From CPC320 sp002684375 (GTDB lineage: Bacteria; Pseudomonadota; Alphaproteobacteria; Rhodobacterales; Rhodobacteraceae), in NCBI GenBank assembly GCA_965662545.1, contig CBFIHZ010000001.1, positions 124,001 through 188,000 on the forward strand: 64,000 nt of DNA, in the 5' to 3' direction. The position numbers and the translations under genes are program-made. The notes under the pieces were generated by a model that was not told the origin of the DNA, ran no database searches, and worked only from the letters and a program-made list of their open reading frames with translations. This document shows positions 35,039-43,435 of the stretch, piece after piece. Positions within the stretch are counted from its first letter, which is position 1. Every line of letters starts with the position of its first letter.

Positions 35039-36832
35039 ATGAAAAAAATTGGTATTGATGATCTGCGGTCGCGCAAGTGGTTTATGAACCCCGATAACCC
35101 TGAAATGACAGCGCTCTATCTTGAGCGTTACCTAAACTATGGTCTGACCCGGCAAGAGCTGCAATCGGGCAAGCCAATTATTGGCATAGCCCAAACCGGC
35201 AGCGATCTAAGCCCGTGCAACCGGCACCATATCGAACTGACAAAACGGGTCCGCGATGGCATTCTTGCGGCGGGCGGCACACCGATTGAAATTCCCGTGC
35301 ATCCCATTCAGGAAACCGGTAAGCGTCCGACGGCGATGTTGGATCGCAATCTGGCTTATCTGTCGCTGGTTGAAACGCTGTTTGGCTATCCAATTGACGG
35401 AGTTGTTCTGAACATCGGCTGTGACAAAACCACGCCGGCACTGTTGATGGCGGCCGCCACGGTGAATATCCCCGCCATTGCCCTATCGGTTGGGCCGATG
35501 CTCAATGGCTGGTTTCAGGGAAAACGCACCGGCTCTGGCACGATTGTGTGGAAAGCCCGCGAGATGCTGGCGGCGGGCGAAATTGACAATGAAGGGTTCA
35601 TGGATATGGTGGCCAGCTCGGCGCCGTCGGTGGGGTATTGTAATACCATGGGGACGGCGACGACGATGAATTCGCTGGCTGAGGCCCTCGGGATGCAATT
35701 GCCCGGTGCGGCTGCGATCCCGGCGCCGTATCGTGAACGTGGTCAGATCAGTTACGAAACCGGACGCCGCATTGTGGATATGGTCTGGGAAGACCTGCGC
35801 CCCAGCAATATCATGACACGCGCGGCTTTTGAAAATGCCATCGTTGTTAATTCAGCGATTGGCGGGTCCACCAATGCGCCTATTCATCTCAATGCGATTG
35901 CCCGGCATCTCGGCGTGGCGCTGGACAATGATGATTGGCAGGCCGTGGGGCACCATGTGCCGCTTATGGTCAACCTGCAGCCGGCGGGGGCGTATTTGGG
36001 CGAAGATTATCACCGCGCTGGCGGCGTGCCGGCGGTTGTTGGCGAACTTCTTGAGCAGGGTCTGTTGCCCCATCCCGATGCGCTGACTGTCAATGGACAG
36101 GCGATGGGCGAAAACTGCGGCGCGCGGCGCTCGGCTAACCTTGATGTGATCAAATCGGCCGACGCGCCAATCAAGTCGGATGCTGGCTTTATCAACCTCA
36201 GCGGCAATCTGTTTGACAGTGCAATCATGAAAACCAGCGTGATCAGTGACAGTTTTCGGGCGATGTACCTATCAAATCCTGAGGATATGAACGCCTTTGA
36301 AGGCCGGGCCGTGGTTTTTGATGGGCCGGATGACTTTCATCACAGGATAGACGATCCAGCGGAAAATATAGATACGGAGTGTATTTTGTTCATGCGCGGC
36401 GCTGGGCCGATTGGCTATCCGGGGGGGGCAGAGGTAGTGAATATGCGTCCACCGGCGTATTTGCTGAAAAAAGGTGTTGAGGCGCTGCCCTGCATCGGCG
36501 ACGGCCGGCAATCGGGCACCTCTGGCAGCCCGTCTATTCTGAACGCTTCGCCCGAGGCTGCGGATGGGGGCGGGCTTGCTCTGCTGCAAACCGGTGATCG
36601 GGTGCGGATCGATTTGAACCAGTGTAGCGCTGATATGCTGGTGACGCGCGACGAGCTGTCAGCGCGGGCCCGCATCCTTGAGACTGACGGCTATGCAATG
36701 CCGGAAAGCCAATCACCCTGGCAACAGTATTTCCGCGAAAAGGTCGGCCCGTTTGATAAGGGAATGGTTCTCAAGGACGCGGATAATTATCAAGACATTG
36801 CGCGCAAGTTTATGCCGCGTGACAATCATTAA
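35039..36832 (+). CDS. IlvD/Edd-family sugar-acid dehydratase
   Basis: A 597-residue iron-sulfur dehydratase. The three cluster cysteines of the family are visible in DLSPCNRHH (near 60), NIGCDKTTP (near 128) and GYCNTMGTA (near 200), and FENAIVVNSAIGGSTNAPIHL follows near 264-284. Pentonate/hexonate dehydratases (arabonate, xylonate, galactonate) share this layout and length; IlvD itself has a different C-terminus. ATG 35039 is chosen because GGATGAG precedes it and it lies four bases after the SDR stop; the reading frame is open further upstream but inside the SDR gene. It would produce a 2-keto-3-deoxy acid for the adjacent SDR. Confidence 0.88.
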   Translation: MKKIGIDDLRSRKWFMNPDNPEMTALYLERYLNYGLTRQELQSGKPIIGIAQTGSDLSPCNRHHIELTKRVRDGILAAGGTPIEIPVHPIQETGKRPTAMLDRNLAYLSLVETLFGYPIDGVVLNIGCDKTTPALLMAAATVNIPAIALSVGPMLNGWFQGKRTGSGTIVWKAREMLAAGEIDNEGFMDMVASSAPSVGYCNTMGTATTMNSLAEALGMQLPGAAAIPAPYRERGQISYETGRRIVDMVWEDLRPSNIMTRAAFENAIVVNSAIGGSTNAPIHLNAIARHLGVALDNDDWQAVGHHVPLMVNLQPAGAYLGEDYHRAGGVPAVVGELLEQGLLPHPDALTVNGQAMGENCGARRSANLDVIKSADAPIKSDAGFINLSGNLFDSAIMKTSVISDSFRAMYLSNPEDMNAFEGRAVVFDGPDDFHHRIDDPAENIDTECILFMRGAGPIGYPGGAEVVNMRPPAYLLKKGVEALPCIGDGRQSGTSGSPSILNASPEAADGGGLALLQTGDRVRIDLNQCSADMLVTRDELSARARILETDGYAMPESQSPWQQYFREKVGPFDKGMVLKDADNYQDIARKFMPRDNH

Positions 36833-36844
36833 GGATACCAAACG

Positions 36845-37693
36845 ATGAAGTTAGTGCGTTATGGCGCGGATGGCGCCGAGAAACCGGGATTGATCGACGC
36901 GAATGGTGAGTTGCGCGATCTGTCTGAACATGTGAGCGATATCAATGGCGCAAATCTCTGTGATGCCACTATGGCGCGGTTGCGCGCGTTGGACAGCGCC
37001 ACACTGCCCAAAGTCTCAGGCTCGCCAAGGATTGGACCCTGTGTGGGAAATATCGGCAAGTTTTTATGCATAGGGTTGAATTATTCTGATCATGCGGCGG
37101 AAACTGGCGCGGCAATTCCCGAGCATCCCATCTTATTTTTCAAAGCCAACTCGGCGGTTGTTGGACCCAATGATGATGTCTCGATGCCACGCGGGTCGGT
37201 CAGCACAGATTGGGAAGTCGAACTTGGCGTGGTGATCGGTAAAGCGGCTAAATATGTCAGCAAAGCCGATGCCTTGGAGTATGTTGCAGGCTATTGCATC
37301 ATCAATGACGTCTCTGAGCGCCATTTTCAGACGAATTTGACGGGGCAGTGGACCAAGGGTAAATCCTGCGACACCTTTGGCCCAACCGGGCCTTGGCTGG
37401 TGACCCGCGACGACATTCCTGACCCTCAAAATCTTGATATGACGCTTGATGTAAACGGCAGCCGTCGCCAGACCGGTAATACCAAGACGATGATCTTTAC
37501 CGTGGCCGAGATTATTGAGCATTTATCCGGGTTGATGACGCTGCATCCCGGTGACGTGATCAGCACAGGCACCCCTCCCGGGGTCGCTATGGGAATGAAG
37601 CCCAAGCCAGTTTATCTGAAAGCCGGTGATGTGATGGACTTGCACATCGAAGGCCTCGGCCAACAACGCCAAACCGTGACACAGGATACCTGA
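36845..37693 (+). CDS. FAH-family hydrolase (2,4-diketo-3-deoxy-aldonate hydrolase type)
   Basis: A 282-residue fumarylacetoacetate-hydrolase-fold enzyme. The N-terminal domain begins MKLVRYGADGAEKPGLID. The catalytic domain holds the ICIGLNYSDHAAE-like segment (FLCIGLNYSDHA near 74-85), metal ligands in DWEVELGVVIG near 122-132 and INDVSERH near 153-160, and CDTFGPTGPWLVT near 177-189. This subgroup cleaves 2,4-diketo-3-deoxy-L-fuconate or -rhamnonate to pyruvate and a short hydroxy acid. It lies 12 bp after the IlvD/Edd gene and 2 bp before the next dehydrogenase, so dehydration, oxidation and cleavage are encoded side by side. Confidence 0.88.
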   Translation: MKLVRYGADGAEKPGLIDANGELRDLSEHVSDINGANLCDATMARLRALDSATLPKVSGSPRIGPCVGNIGKFLCIGLNYSDHAAETGAAIPEHPILFFKANSAVVGPNDDVSMPRGSVSTDWEVELGVVIGKAAKYVSKADALEYVAGYCIINDVSERHFQTNLTGQWTKGKSCDTFGPTGPWLVTRDDIPDPQNLDMTLDVNGSRRQTGNTKTMIFTVAEIIEHLSGLMTLHPGDVISTGTPPGVAMGMKPKPVYLKAGDVMDLHIEGLGQQRQTVTQDT

Positions 37694-37695
37694 AT

Positions 37696-38646
37696 ATGAC
37701 TGATCTTCTTCTTATTGGCGGCGCGACCCCCGAGATGCTGGAACGCCTTGGGGCGGCTTTCACCGTTCACCGACTGTCGGATGCTGCGGATCCCGTATCT
37801 TGGTTGGCCGAACATGGAGCTAAAATCCACTATGTTGCCACCAATGGACACGATGGTGTCAAGCCCGACTATATCAAGGCCCTGCCCAATCTTAAGCTGA
37901 TCAGCTGTTATGGCGTTGGCTATGATGCGATTGATACCAATTTGGCACGGGCAGGCGGCATAATGGTAACGCATACGCCAAATGTCCTGAACGCGGAGGT
38001 GGCAAGCACTGCGCTGATGCTGATGCTGGCGTGTTATCGCAACCTTTTGGCGGATGATGCCTATGTGCGGTCGGGAGATTGGGAAACCGGCGGTAACGCC
38101 CCTTTGAGCCGGTCGGCTGACAATCAGGTCGTGGGCATCGTGGGCCTCGGGCGGATTGGGCAGGCGATTGCCGACAAGCTGGCGCCGTTTAACGCCACAA
38201 TCCTATATCACGCGCGCAGCCAGAAAATGGTTCCCTATCAATACTGTGAAAGTCTGCTCGATATGGCGCGGGCGTCGGATGTGCTGATCTGTATCACTCC
38301 GGGGGGCGAGGCCACCAATAAGCTAATCAATGCTGAGGTGATCAATGCGCTGGGCCCCAAGGGGACGCTGATCAATGTTAGCCGTGGATCTGTGGTGGAC
38401 GAAACGGCGATGATTGCTGCGCTGCAAGAGGGGCGTCTGGGCTGGGCTGGGCTTGATGTGTTTGAGCAAGAGCCGAAAGTACCGGCGGCTCTGCGGCAGA
38501 TGGCCAATGTTGTGTTGCTGCCCCATGTTGGCAGCGCCACCCATGAGACCCGCGCCGCGATGGGCAATCTCACGGTTGATAATTTGCTGCAGCATTTGGA
38601 CAGTGGTACAGTGATAAGCCCGGTTCCGGAATGTGAAGATATGTAA
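37696..38646 (+). CDS. D-isomer specific 2-hydroxyacid dehydrogenase
   Basis: A 316-residue NAD(P)-dependent enzyme. The cofactor motif is VGIVGLGRIGQAIA near 145-158. The catalytic Arg lies in NVSRGSVVDE near 232-241, Glu in DVFEQEP near 258-264, and His in LPHVGSATHE near 281-290. It resembles hydroxypyruvate/glyoxylate reductases. It starts 2 bp after the FAH-family gene. Its likely job is to handle the small 2-oxo or 2-hydroxy acid released from the sugar acid, for example glyoxylate, glycolate or hydroxypyruvate; this is inference. Confidence 0.88.
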   Translation: MTDLLLIGGATPEMLERLGAAFTVHRLSDAADPVSWLAEHGAKIHYVATNGHDGVKPDYIKALPNLKLISCYGVGYDAIDTNLARAGGIMVTHTPNVLNAEVASTALMLMLACYRNLLADDAYVRSGDWETGGNAPLSRSADNQVVGIVGLGRIGQAIADKLAPFNATILYHARSQKMVPYQYCESLLDMARASDVLICITPGGEATNKLINAEVINALGPKGTLINVSRGSVVDETAMIAALQEGRLGWAGLDVFEQEPKVPAALRQMANVVLLPHVGSATHETRAAMGNLTVDNLLQHLDSGTVISPVPECEDM

Positions 38647-38655
38647 GAGGCTGCG

Positions 38656-39747
38656 ATGAGCAAAATCACAGGTGTCAAAGCGCGCCTGTTCAAAGTGCCG
38701 CTGGACGAGGTGCTGGTGGATGCCAAACACGGAGCGCACAGCCATTTCCATCTGATCACTGCAACGATCACCCTCAGTGACGGTCGCATCGCCACAGGCT
38801 ATACCTATAACGGGGGGCGCGGTGGTGTGGCCACAGCCGCGGTCATTACCCATGATCTGGCAAATCTCTTGATAGGCGAAGATGCCAGTGACGTTGAGGG
38901 TCTGTATCAGAAAATGCAGTGGCATCTGCATTATGTCGGGCGCGGCGGTATCGTCAGCTTTGCAATATCGGCGATTGATATCGCGCTATGGGATCTGCGC
39001 GCGAAAGCCGCCGCTCTACCGCTCTGGAAATTAACCGGTGGCGCGTCAGATCGCTGCAAGGCCTATGCTGGCGGGATTGATCTTGGGTTTGCGCTGCCGA
39101 AACTACTCGCCAATATCGAGGGCTATCTAGCGGCCGGGTTCAACGCGATTAAAATCAAGATAGGCCAGCCGGATATGGCCGACGATGTGGCGCGAATTCG
39201 CGCAGTTCGTACATTGATTGGCCCTGATGTGACCTTTATGGTGGATGCCAATTATGCGCTGAGCGTCGCGCAGGCAATCGCGCTGGGCAATGCGGTGAAA
39301 GACCAAGATATATACTGGTTTGAAGAGCCGGTTATTCCCGATGATTATCCCGGCTATGCGCAGATTTCTCAAGGCACGGGTATCCCCGTGGCGCAGGGCG
39401 AAAACCTGCACACCATTCATGAGTTTGAAATGGCGTTGGCCCAGTCAAACTTGGGCTTTATCCAGCCAGATGCCTCGAATTGCGGTGGCATTACCGGCTG
39501 GCTTGAGGTGGCTGAGCGCAGTGCGCTGGCCGGCGTCCCCGTGTGCAGTCACGGGATGCAGGAATTGCATGTCAGTCTGGTCAGCGGTCAGGCCCATGGC
39601 GGTTGGCTTGAGGTGCATAGTTTCCCGATTGACCGCTATACTACGCGGCCTTTGGTGATTGCAGATCATCTTGCCGTCGCCCCCCATAGTCCGGGAATAG
39701 GTGTCACCTTTGACTGGCCCAAATTGCAGCCATTTGAGTATGGCTAA
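38656..39747 (+). CDS. Enolase-superfamily dehydratase (talarate/galactarate dehydratase-like)
   Basis: A 363-residue mandelate-racemase-group enzyme. Lys166-x-Lys168 (IKIKIG), metal ligands Asp197 (MVDANY), Glu223 (WFEEP) and Glu249 (AQGENL), and barrel His299 (VCSHGMQ) are present. The N-terminal region with TGYTYNGGRGG (47-57) and the SAIDIALWDLRAK block (105-117) recalls L-talarate/galactarate dehydratase, although it is shorter than the Salmonella enzyme. It is a different branch from the enolase-superfamily gene at 30032, so the locus has two such enzymes. It starts nine bases after the hydroxyacid dehydrogenase and converges on idnO. Confidence 0.85.
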   Translation: MSKITGVKARLFKVPLDEVLVDAKHGAHSHFHLITATITLSDGRIATGYTYNGGRGGVATAAVITHDLANLLIGEDASDVEGLYQKMQWHLHYVGRGGIVSFAISAIDIALWDLRAKAAALPLWKLTGGASDRCKAYAGGIDLGFALPKLLANIEGYLAAGFNAIKIKIGQPDMADDVARIRAVRTLIGPDVTFMVDANYALSVAQAIALGNAVKDQDIYWFEEPVIPDDYPGYAQISQGTGIPVAQGENLHTIHEFEMALAQSNLGFIQPDASNCGGITGWLEVAERSALAGVPVCSHGMQELHVSLVSGQAHGGWLEVHSFPIDRYTTRPLVIADHLAVAPHSPGIGVTFDWPKLQPFEYG

Positions 39748-39757
39748 CCCCTCTTAG

Positions 39758-40525
39758 CTAGAGTGAAGCTGTGATGCCGCCATCAACATAAAGGGTGTGG
39801 CCGTTGACAAAGCTTGAGGCGCCCGAGGAGAGAAACACGCAAGCGCCAACCAGTTCCTCGACATTGCCCCAACGTCCAGCGGGTGTGCGCTTGGCCAGCC
39901 ATTCGCTAAAGTCCGGATCGGCGACAAGCGCTGCGTTTAGCGGGGTGTCGAAATAGCCCGGTGCGATCGCGTTACACTGCAGCCCGTGCTTGGCCCAGTC
40001 GGTGGCCATGCCCTTTGTCAGGTTTGTTACCGCGCCTTTGGTGGCTGTGTATGGGGCAATGCCGGGGCGCGCCAAGGCCGATTGTACGCTGGCGATATTG
40101 ATAATTTTACCGGCTTTGCGGGCAATCATATGGCGCGCCACGGCCTGGCCGACGTGAAACACCGAGGCGACATTGGTTTGCAGTAATTTTTCAAAGGCGT
40201 CGGCGGGAAAATTTTCCAACTCGGTCCGGTGCTGCATTCCAGCGTTGTTGACCAAAATATCGATGGTGCCAGATGTATCCTCAAACCCGTCAACCGCTGC
40301 GCGCACAGCGTCGTGGTCGGTGGCATCAAACCCAAGCGTTTGCACGTCAGCACCCGTGGTGGAAAGGTTGTCTGCGGCCGCCTGTAGTTTGGTCCGGTCT
40401 CTGCCGTTTAGAATGATTTTTGCGCCTGAGGCCGCTAGGCCTTTCGCCAGCGCAAAGCCGATACCCTGACTGGATCCGGTGATCAGTGCGGATTTTCCGG
40501 TTAGATCAAAGAGTGATGATGACAT
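39758..40525 (-). CDS. idnO: SDR oxidoreductase, gluconate 5-dehydrogenase type
   Basis: A 255-residue classical SDR. TGSSQGIGFALAKGLA at about 16-31 is the cofactor site, NNAG at 91-94, and the active site is Ser near 145 (NIASVQS) with YTATK near 158-162. The pattern ILNGRDRTKLQ and the end YVDGGITASL match gluconate 5-dehydrogenases, which reduce 5-ketogluconate to gluconate. It is divergent from an L-idonate 5-dehydrogenase homologue, 98 bp apart; the two enzymes catalyse successive steps in idonate use, which supports the call. Confidence 0.82.
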   Translation of the reverse strand: MSSSLFDLTGKSALITGSSQGIGFALAKGLAASGAKIILNGRDRTKLQAAADNLSTTGADVQTLGFDATDHDAVRAAVDGFEDTSGTIDILVNNAGMQHRTELENFPADAFEKLLQTNVASVFHVGQAVARHMIARKAGKIINIASVQSALARPGIAPYTATKGAVTNLTKGMATDWAKHGLQCNAIAPGYFDTPLNAALVADPDFSEWLAKRTPAGRWGNVEELVGACVFLSSGASSFVNGHTLYVDGGITASL

Positions 40526-40623
40526 ATCCTGTTTCCCGATTGTTATTAATCTTATTGGCCTTGGCCTCAGGCTCGGTTATCGGTATCTTCTGAACCAATG
40601 TACAGCTTGGAAATAGGTGTCTA

Positions 40624-41658
40624 ATGAAAGCGATTGTTATCCATGCTGCAGAAGATCTGAGGATTGAAGAACGCCCCTTCGGCGCGCCAACAGTGGGGGA
40701 GGTCGCGATTGAGATGCAGGCTGGCGGCATCTGCGGCTCGGATCTGCATTATTATCAACATGGCGGGTTTGGGCCGGTCCGGCTGCGTGAGCCAATGGTT
40801 CTGGGTCATGAGGTGGCGGGTATAATCCGGGAGCTTGGTGCGGGTGTCACCGGGCTTGAGGTGGGCCAGCTTGTGGCAATTTCCCCTTCGCGGCCATGTA
40901 ATGGCTGTGAATATTGCCTGCTTGGTCAGCAAAATCACTGTCTGAATATGCGGTTCTACGGCAGCGCAATGCCTTTTCCTCATATTCAGGGCGCGTTTCA
41001 ACAACAGCTGATCGCCGATGCCGCACAATGCGTGCCGGCGCACGGTCTCACCGCTGGTGAGGCGGCGATGGCCGAACCATTGGCGGTAAGCCTGCATGCG
41101 GTAAAGCAGGCTGGTGATCTGCTCGGTAAAACTGTCTTGATTACCGGCTGCGGACCGATCGGTATATTGACTATTCTGGCGGCCCGTCGCGCTGGTGCTG
41201 GAACTGTGATCGCTACTGATTTGTCGAATTTCACTTTGCATAAAGCCGCAGAGGCGGGGGCAGATGCTGTGTATAATATGGCCAGCCAGCCCGATGCACT
41301 GAGCCGCTTTGGTGCGGCCAAGGGCAGTATCGACGTACAGTTTGAATGCTCTGGTGCGGCACGTGCTCTGACCGGCGGAATTGCGGCCTTGCGCCCCGGT
41401 GCCACGTTGGTGCAACTGGGCCTTGGCGGCGATATGCAGGTCCCAATGCAGAGCCTTACTGCAAAAGAAATCACATTACGGGGATCGTTTCGGTTTCATC
41501 CAGAGTTCGCAAGTGGGGTCGATATGATGCAAAAGGGGCTGATTGACGTAAAGCCCCTGATCACCCACAGTTTGCCATTGGACGCGGCTTTGACGGCGTT
41601 TGAGCTGGCTTCTGATCGCGAGATTGCAATTAAAGCGCAAATTATTTTTCAAAATTAA
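40624..41658 (+). CDS. idnD: Zinc alcohol dehydrogenase, L-idonate 5-dehydrogenase type
   Basis: A 344-residue medium-chain dehydrogenase. The catalytic zinc ligands appear in GGICGSDLHYY (Cys37 region) and GHEVAG (His62-Glu63 region). The structural zinc cysteines lie in RPCNGCEYCLLGQQNHC at about 94-110, and the NAD site in ITGCGPIGILTILAARRAG near 173-191. The GSDLHYYQHGGFG wording is that of L-idonate 5-dehydrogenases, which oxidise idonate to 5-ketogluconate. It is divergent from idnO. In the wider locus it would feed idonate or a related aldonate into the gluconate branch. Confidence 0.83.
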   Translation: MKAIVIHAAEDLRIEERPFGAPTVGEVAIEMQAGGICGSDLHYYQHGGFGPVRLREPMVLGHEVAGIIRELGAGVTGLEVGQLVAISPSRPCNGCEYCLLGQQNHCLNMRFYGSAMPFPHIQGAFQQQLIADAAQCVPAHGLTAGEAAMAEPLAVSLHAVKQAGDLLGKTVLITGCGPIGILTILAARRAGAGTVIATDLSNFTLHKAAEAGADAVYNMASQPDALSRFGAAKGSIDVQFECSGAARALTGGIAALRPGATLVQLGLGGDMQVPMQSLTAKEITLRGSFRFHPEFASGVDMMQKGLIDVKPLITHSLPLDAALTAFELASDREIAIKAQIIFQN

Positions 41659-42153
41659 AAGTAATGCTGAGGTTTATAATCCGAATTTTTATGGGCACTG
41701 GTTCGCGCGATTTATTATTGGGCTGCCTTGATTAAAAAATGCCCACTCAGAGTAAAGAAATATTGCATTAGTCGATGGCCTGTTGATTACTTGTGATAGA
41801 AAATGTCTTTTATGACAGGTGAATTTACACCAAGTTTTAATCAACGAATCACTGGTTGAAAATGTTTTAAAAAGACCAGCTGCCGATTCTATGATTCGGT
41901 TTTATCGTGTATTTGTATGCTAAGACAGCAAAATGCAGAGGCGAAATAACTCAGTTCAGGCAAGATAATAATACAATAAATCGGTTTTTAAGCTAAATTA
42001 GGTCTCCAATTGGCGGTAACGGTCAAAATTTTGCTTTTTTAGCATATCGCTGTTTGAATTCATAAATAACTTTGGGTATCTTAGTTCCCGAAGTAGGGTC
42101 CGATTGCAAATTGACAGATGTCGGTATGCAATCAATCAATAAGGATACACCGT
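41659..42153. other. AT-rich intergenic stretch before the FlgM-like gene
   Basis: There is no coding sequence I can support in 495 bp. It is clearly richer in A and T than the flanking genes, especially 41660-41780 and 41940-42070. AAGGATAC at 42141-42148 is the ribosome site of the gene at 42154. A GCCGAT element at 41882-41887 recalls sigma-28 promoters, but the matching upstream box is missing. Confidence 0.5.
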
Positions 42154-42564
42154 ATGGTTGATGCACCAACAGCGATAACGGGCAACGCGGCTGCGATGCA
42201 GATGTCCGTCAAGCCAACCGAAAATATCGCGGAAGAGGCTTTGAAAACAAACGCACTGCGCGGAAAAGTTCTGACCGAAGCGATGCCGTCTGAAGTGGAC
42301 ACATATGATGCTGTCGGCGTCGGCGGGGCGGTACCCGTCGTTCAGGCGAGTTCGACCGCGAAGGTCGCCGTTGAGATAAACTCCACGTCTCGGGAAGTCT
42401 TGTCTTCGATGCGACAATTGCCGGCTCCGGTAGATATCGAAGCTGTTGATCGCGTTAAAAAGGCGATTGCGGACAACAATTATCCCATCGATCTTGGCAA
42501 AATCGCAGATAATCTTGTGCAGGCCTTTGAAGATTTGGGACCACCACCCAGAAGAACCAGTTAA
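42154..42564 (+). CDS. FlgM-like anti-sigma factor homologue
   Basis: A 136-residue protein. The C-terminal 40 residues (about 96-130) match the sigma-28-binding region of FlgM: IEAVDRVKKAIADNNYPID then GKIADNLVQAFEDL, which aligns with [28 protein letters not shown] in E. coli FlgM. The N-terminal part is Ala/Val/Thr-rich and probably disordered, as in FlgM. I start at ATG 42154, seven bases after AAGGA. No flagellar gene lies nearby, so it is an orphan anti-sigma factor or a relative with another partner. It is followed 252 bp later by a second protein with a similar small N-terminus. Confidence 0.65.
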   Translation: MVDAPTAITGNAAAMQMSVKPTENIAEEALKTNALRGKVLTEAMPSEVDTYDAVGVGGAVPVVQASSTAKVAVEINSTSREVLSSMRQLPAPVDIEAVDRVKKAIADNNYPIDLGKIADNLVQAFEDLGPPPRRTS

Positions 42565-42816
42565 AAAGGCTCTGTTAAATTTGTTAGTTCACCGGCGCTC
42601 TTAGATCGTTTGTTTGGGCCCTATACCGACTGTCGGACCGAGGGAAAGGCTGTCTAGCACAGCCTCAATTGTAACCTGAGACACAGACGTATTAAAGAAA
42701 CCATCAGTGCGGGCACGAACAGTAAGTCCCGAATGTTAAGACGCGTAAACCCAGCAATGCGTGACCAACAATTTCTGAGCTTGTGCATGTAGTGCCAAAA
42801 ATAAGGCGGGAACGGT

Positions 42817-43416
42817 ATGGTTGAGATTAATCCCAGTGTTGGTGCAGCCTATGGGGGCGGTCAGCAAATTGATCCGCGTATTCAAGCTTTAGAGGGCCTC
42901 AAGGCACTTGAACAAGCCGAACGCGCGACATCGTCTGAGGCAGCAATACAGGAACGTGTGGCGCGACGCTCCGAAAGTGTGATTGTGACGATCAGCGCAG
43001 AGGCCCGCGCGATGATTGCGGCGGATACTCAGCGCGTTGCTGAACCCGCCAATCAACCACAAGCCATTTCAGCACCTTTGTCACCAGAAATCTATGATGC
43101 GGGCGTCACCCGCACGTCACAAGCCACTCAAGCTCCGGTCGTTGCACCCGAGCCTGCCGAACCTGAAATGAACGCCGCCCCGGCGCCAGAGGCACCTGAA
43201 CCACAAGTGGCTCAGCAAGATACGCAGCCCGCTGCAGGCCAGTCAGGAACACCTGAGACCGTTGCTCCCCCAGCACCGCCGCCTGCAGACACAGCCACTC
43301 AAACCGTTGATGAGGCTGAGGGTGAAGCTGAAGTTGTTGCCGCATCCGCACCTGTTCCGAACCAGGCAGAGCCTGAACCCGGCGACGGAGATGCAGCTGA
43401 AACCGAGGCCGTTTAA
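42817..43416 (+). CDS. Pro/Ala/Glu-rich low-complexity protein of unknown function
   Basis: A 199-residue acidic protein that I do not recognise. Residues 1-70 contain predicted helices, including QALEGLKALEQAERATSSEA, and a short IVTISAEARAMIA segment resembling the SVTLSDAQ stretch in the middle of FlgM proteins. Residues 75-199 are almost only Ala, Pro, Glu, Gln, Thr and Val and should be disordered. No signal peptide or membrane segment is seen. It starts with MVEINPS, as the preceding FlgM-like protein starts MVDAPT, and ATG 42817 has GGCGGGAACG upstream. A role linked to that protein is possible but unproven. Confidence 0.6.
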   Translation: MVEINPSVGAAYGGGQQIDPRIQALEGLKALEQAERATSSEAAIQERVARRSESVIVTISAEARAMIAADTQRVAEPANQPQAISAPLSPEIYDAGVTRTSQATQAPVVAPEPAEPEMNAAPAPEAPEPQVAQQDTQPAAGQSGTPETVAPPAPPPADTATQTVDEAEGEAEVVAASAPVPNQAEPEPGDGDAAETEAV

Positions 43417-43435
43417 GCGTTTAATTTAATCAAGC

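Noticed and set aside
41866..41889. GCCGAT element upstream of the FlgM-like gene as a sigma-28 promoter
   Set aside because: The expected TAAA box at the right spacing is missing; the match is to one half only.
42647..42665. AGGCTGT-ctagc-ACAGCCT hairpin after the FlgM-like gene as a terminator
   Set aside because: The stem is perfect but no T-tract follows on either strand, so its function is unclear.
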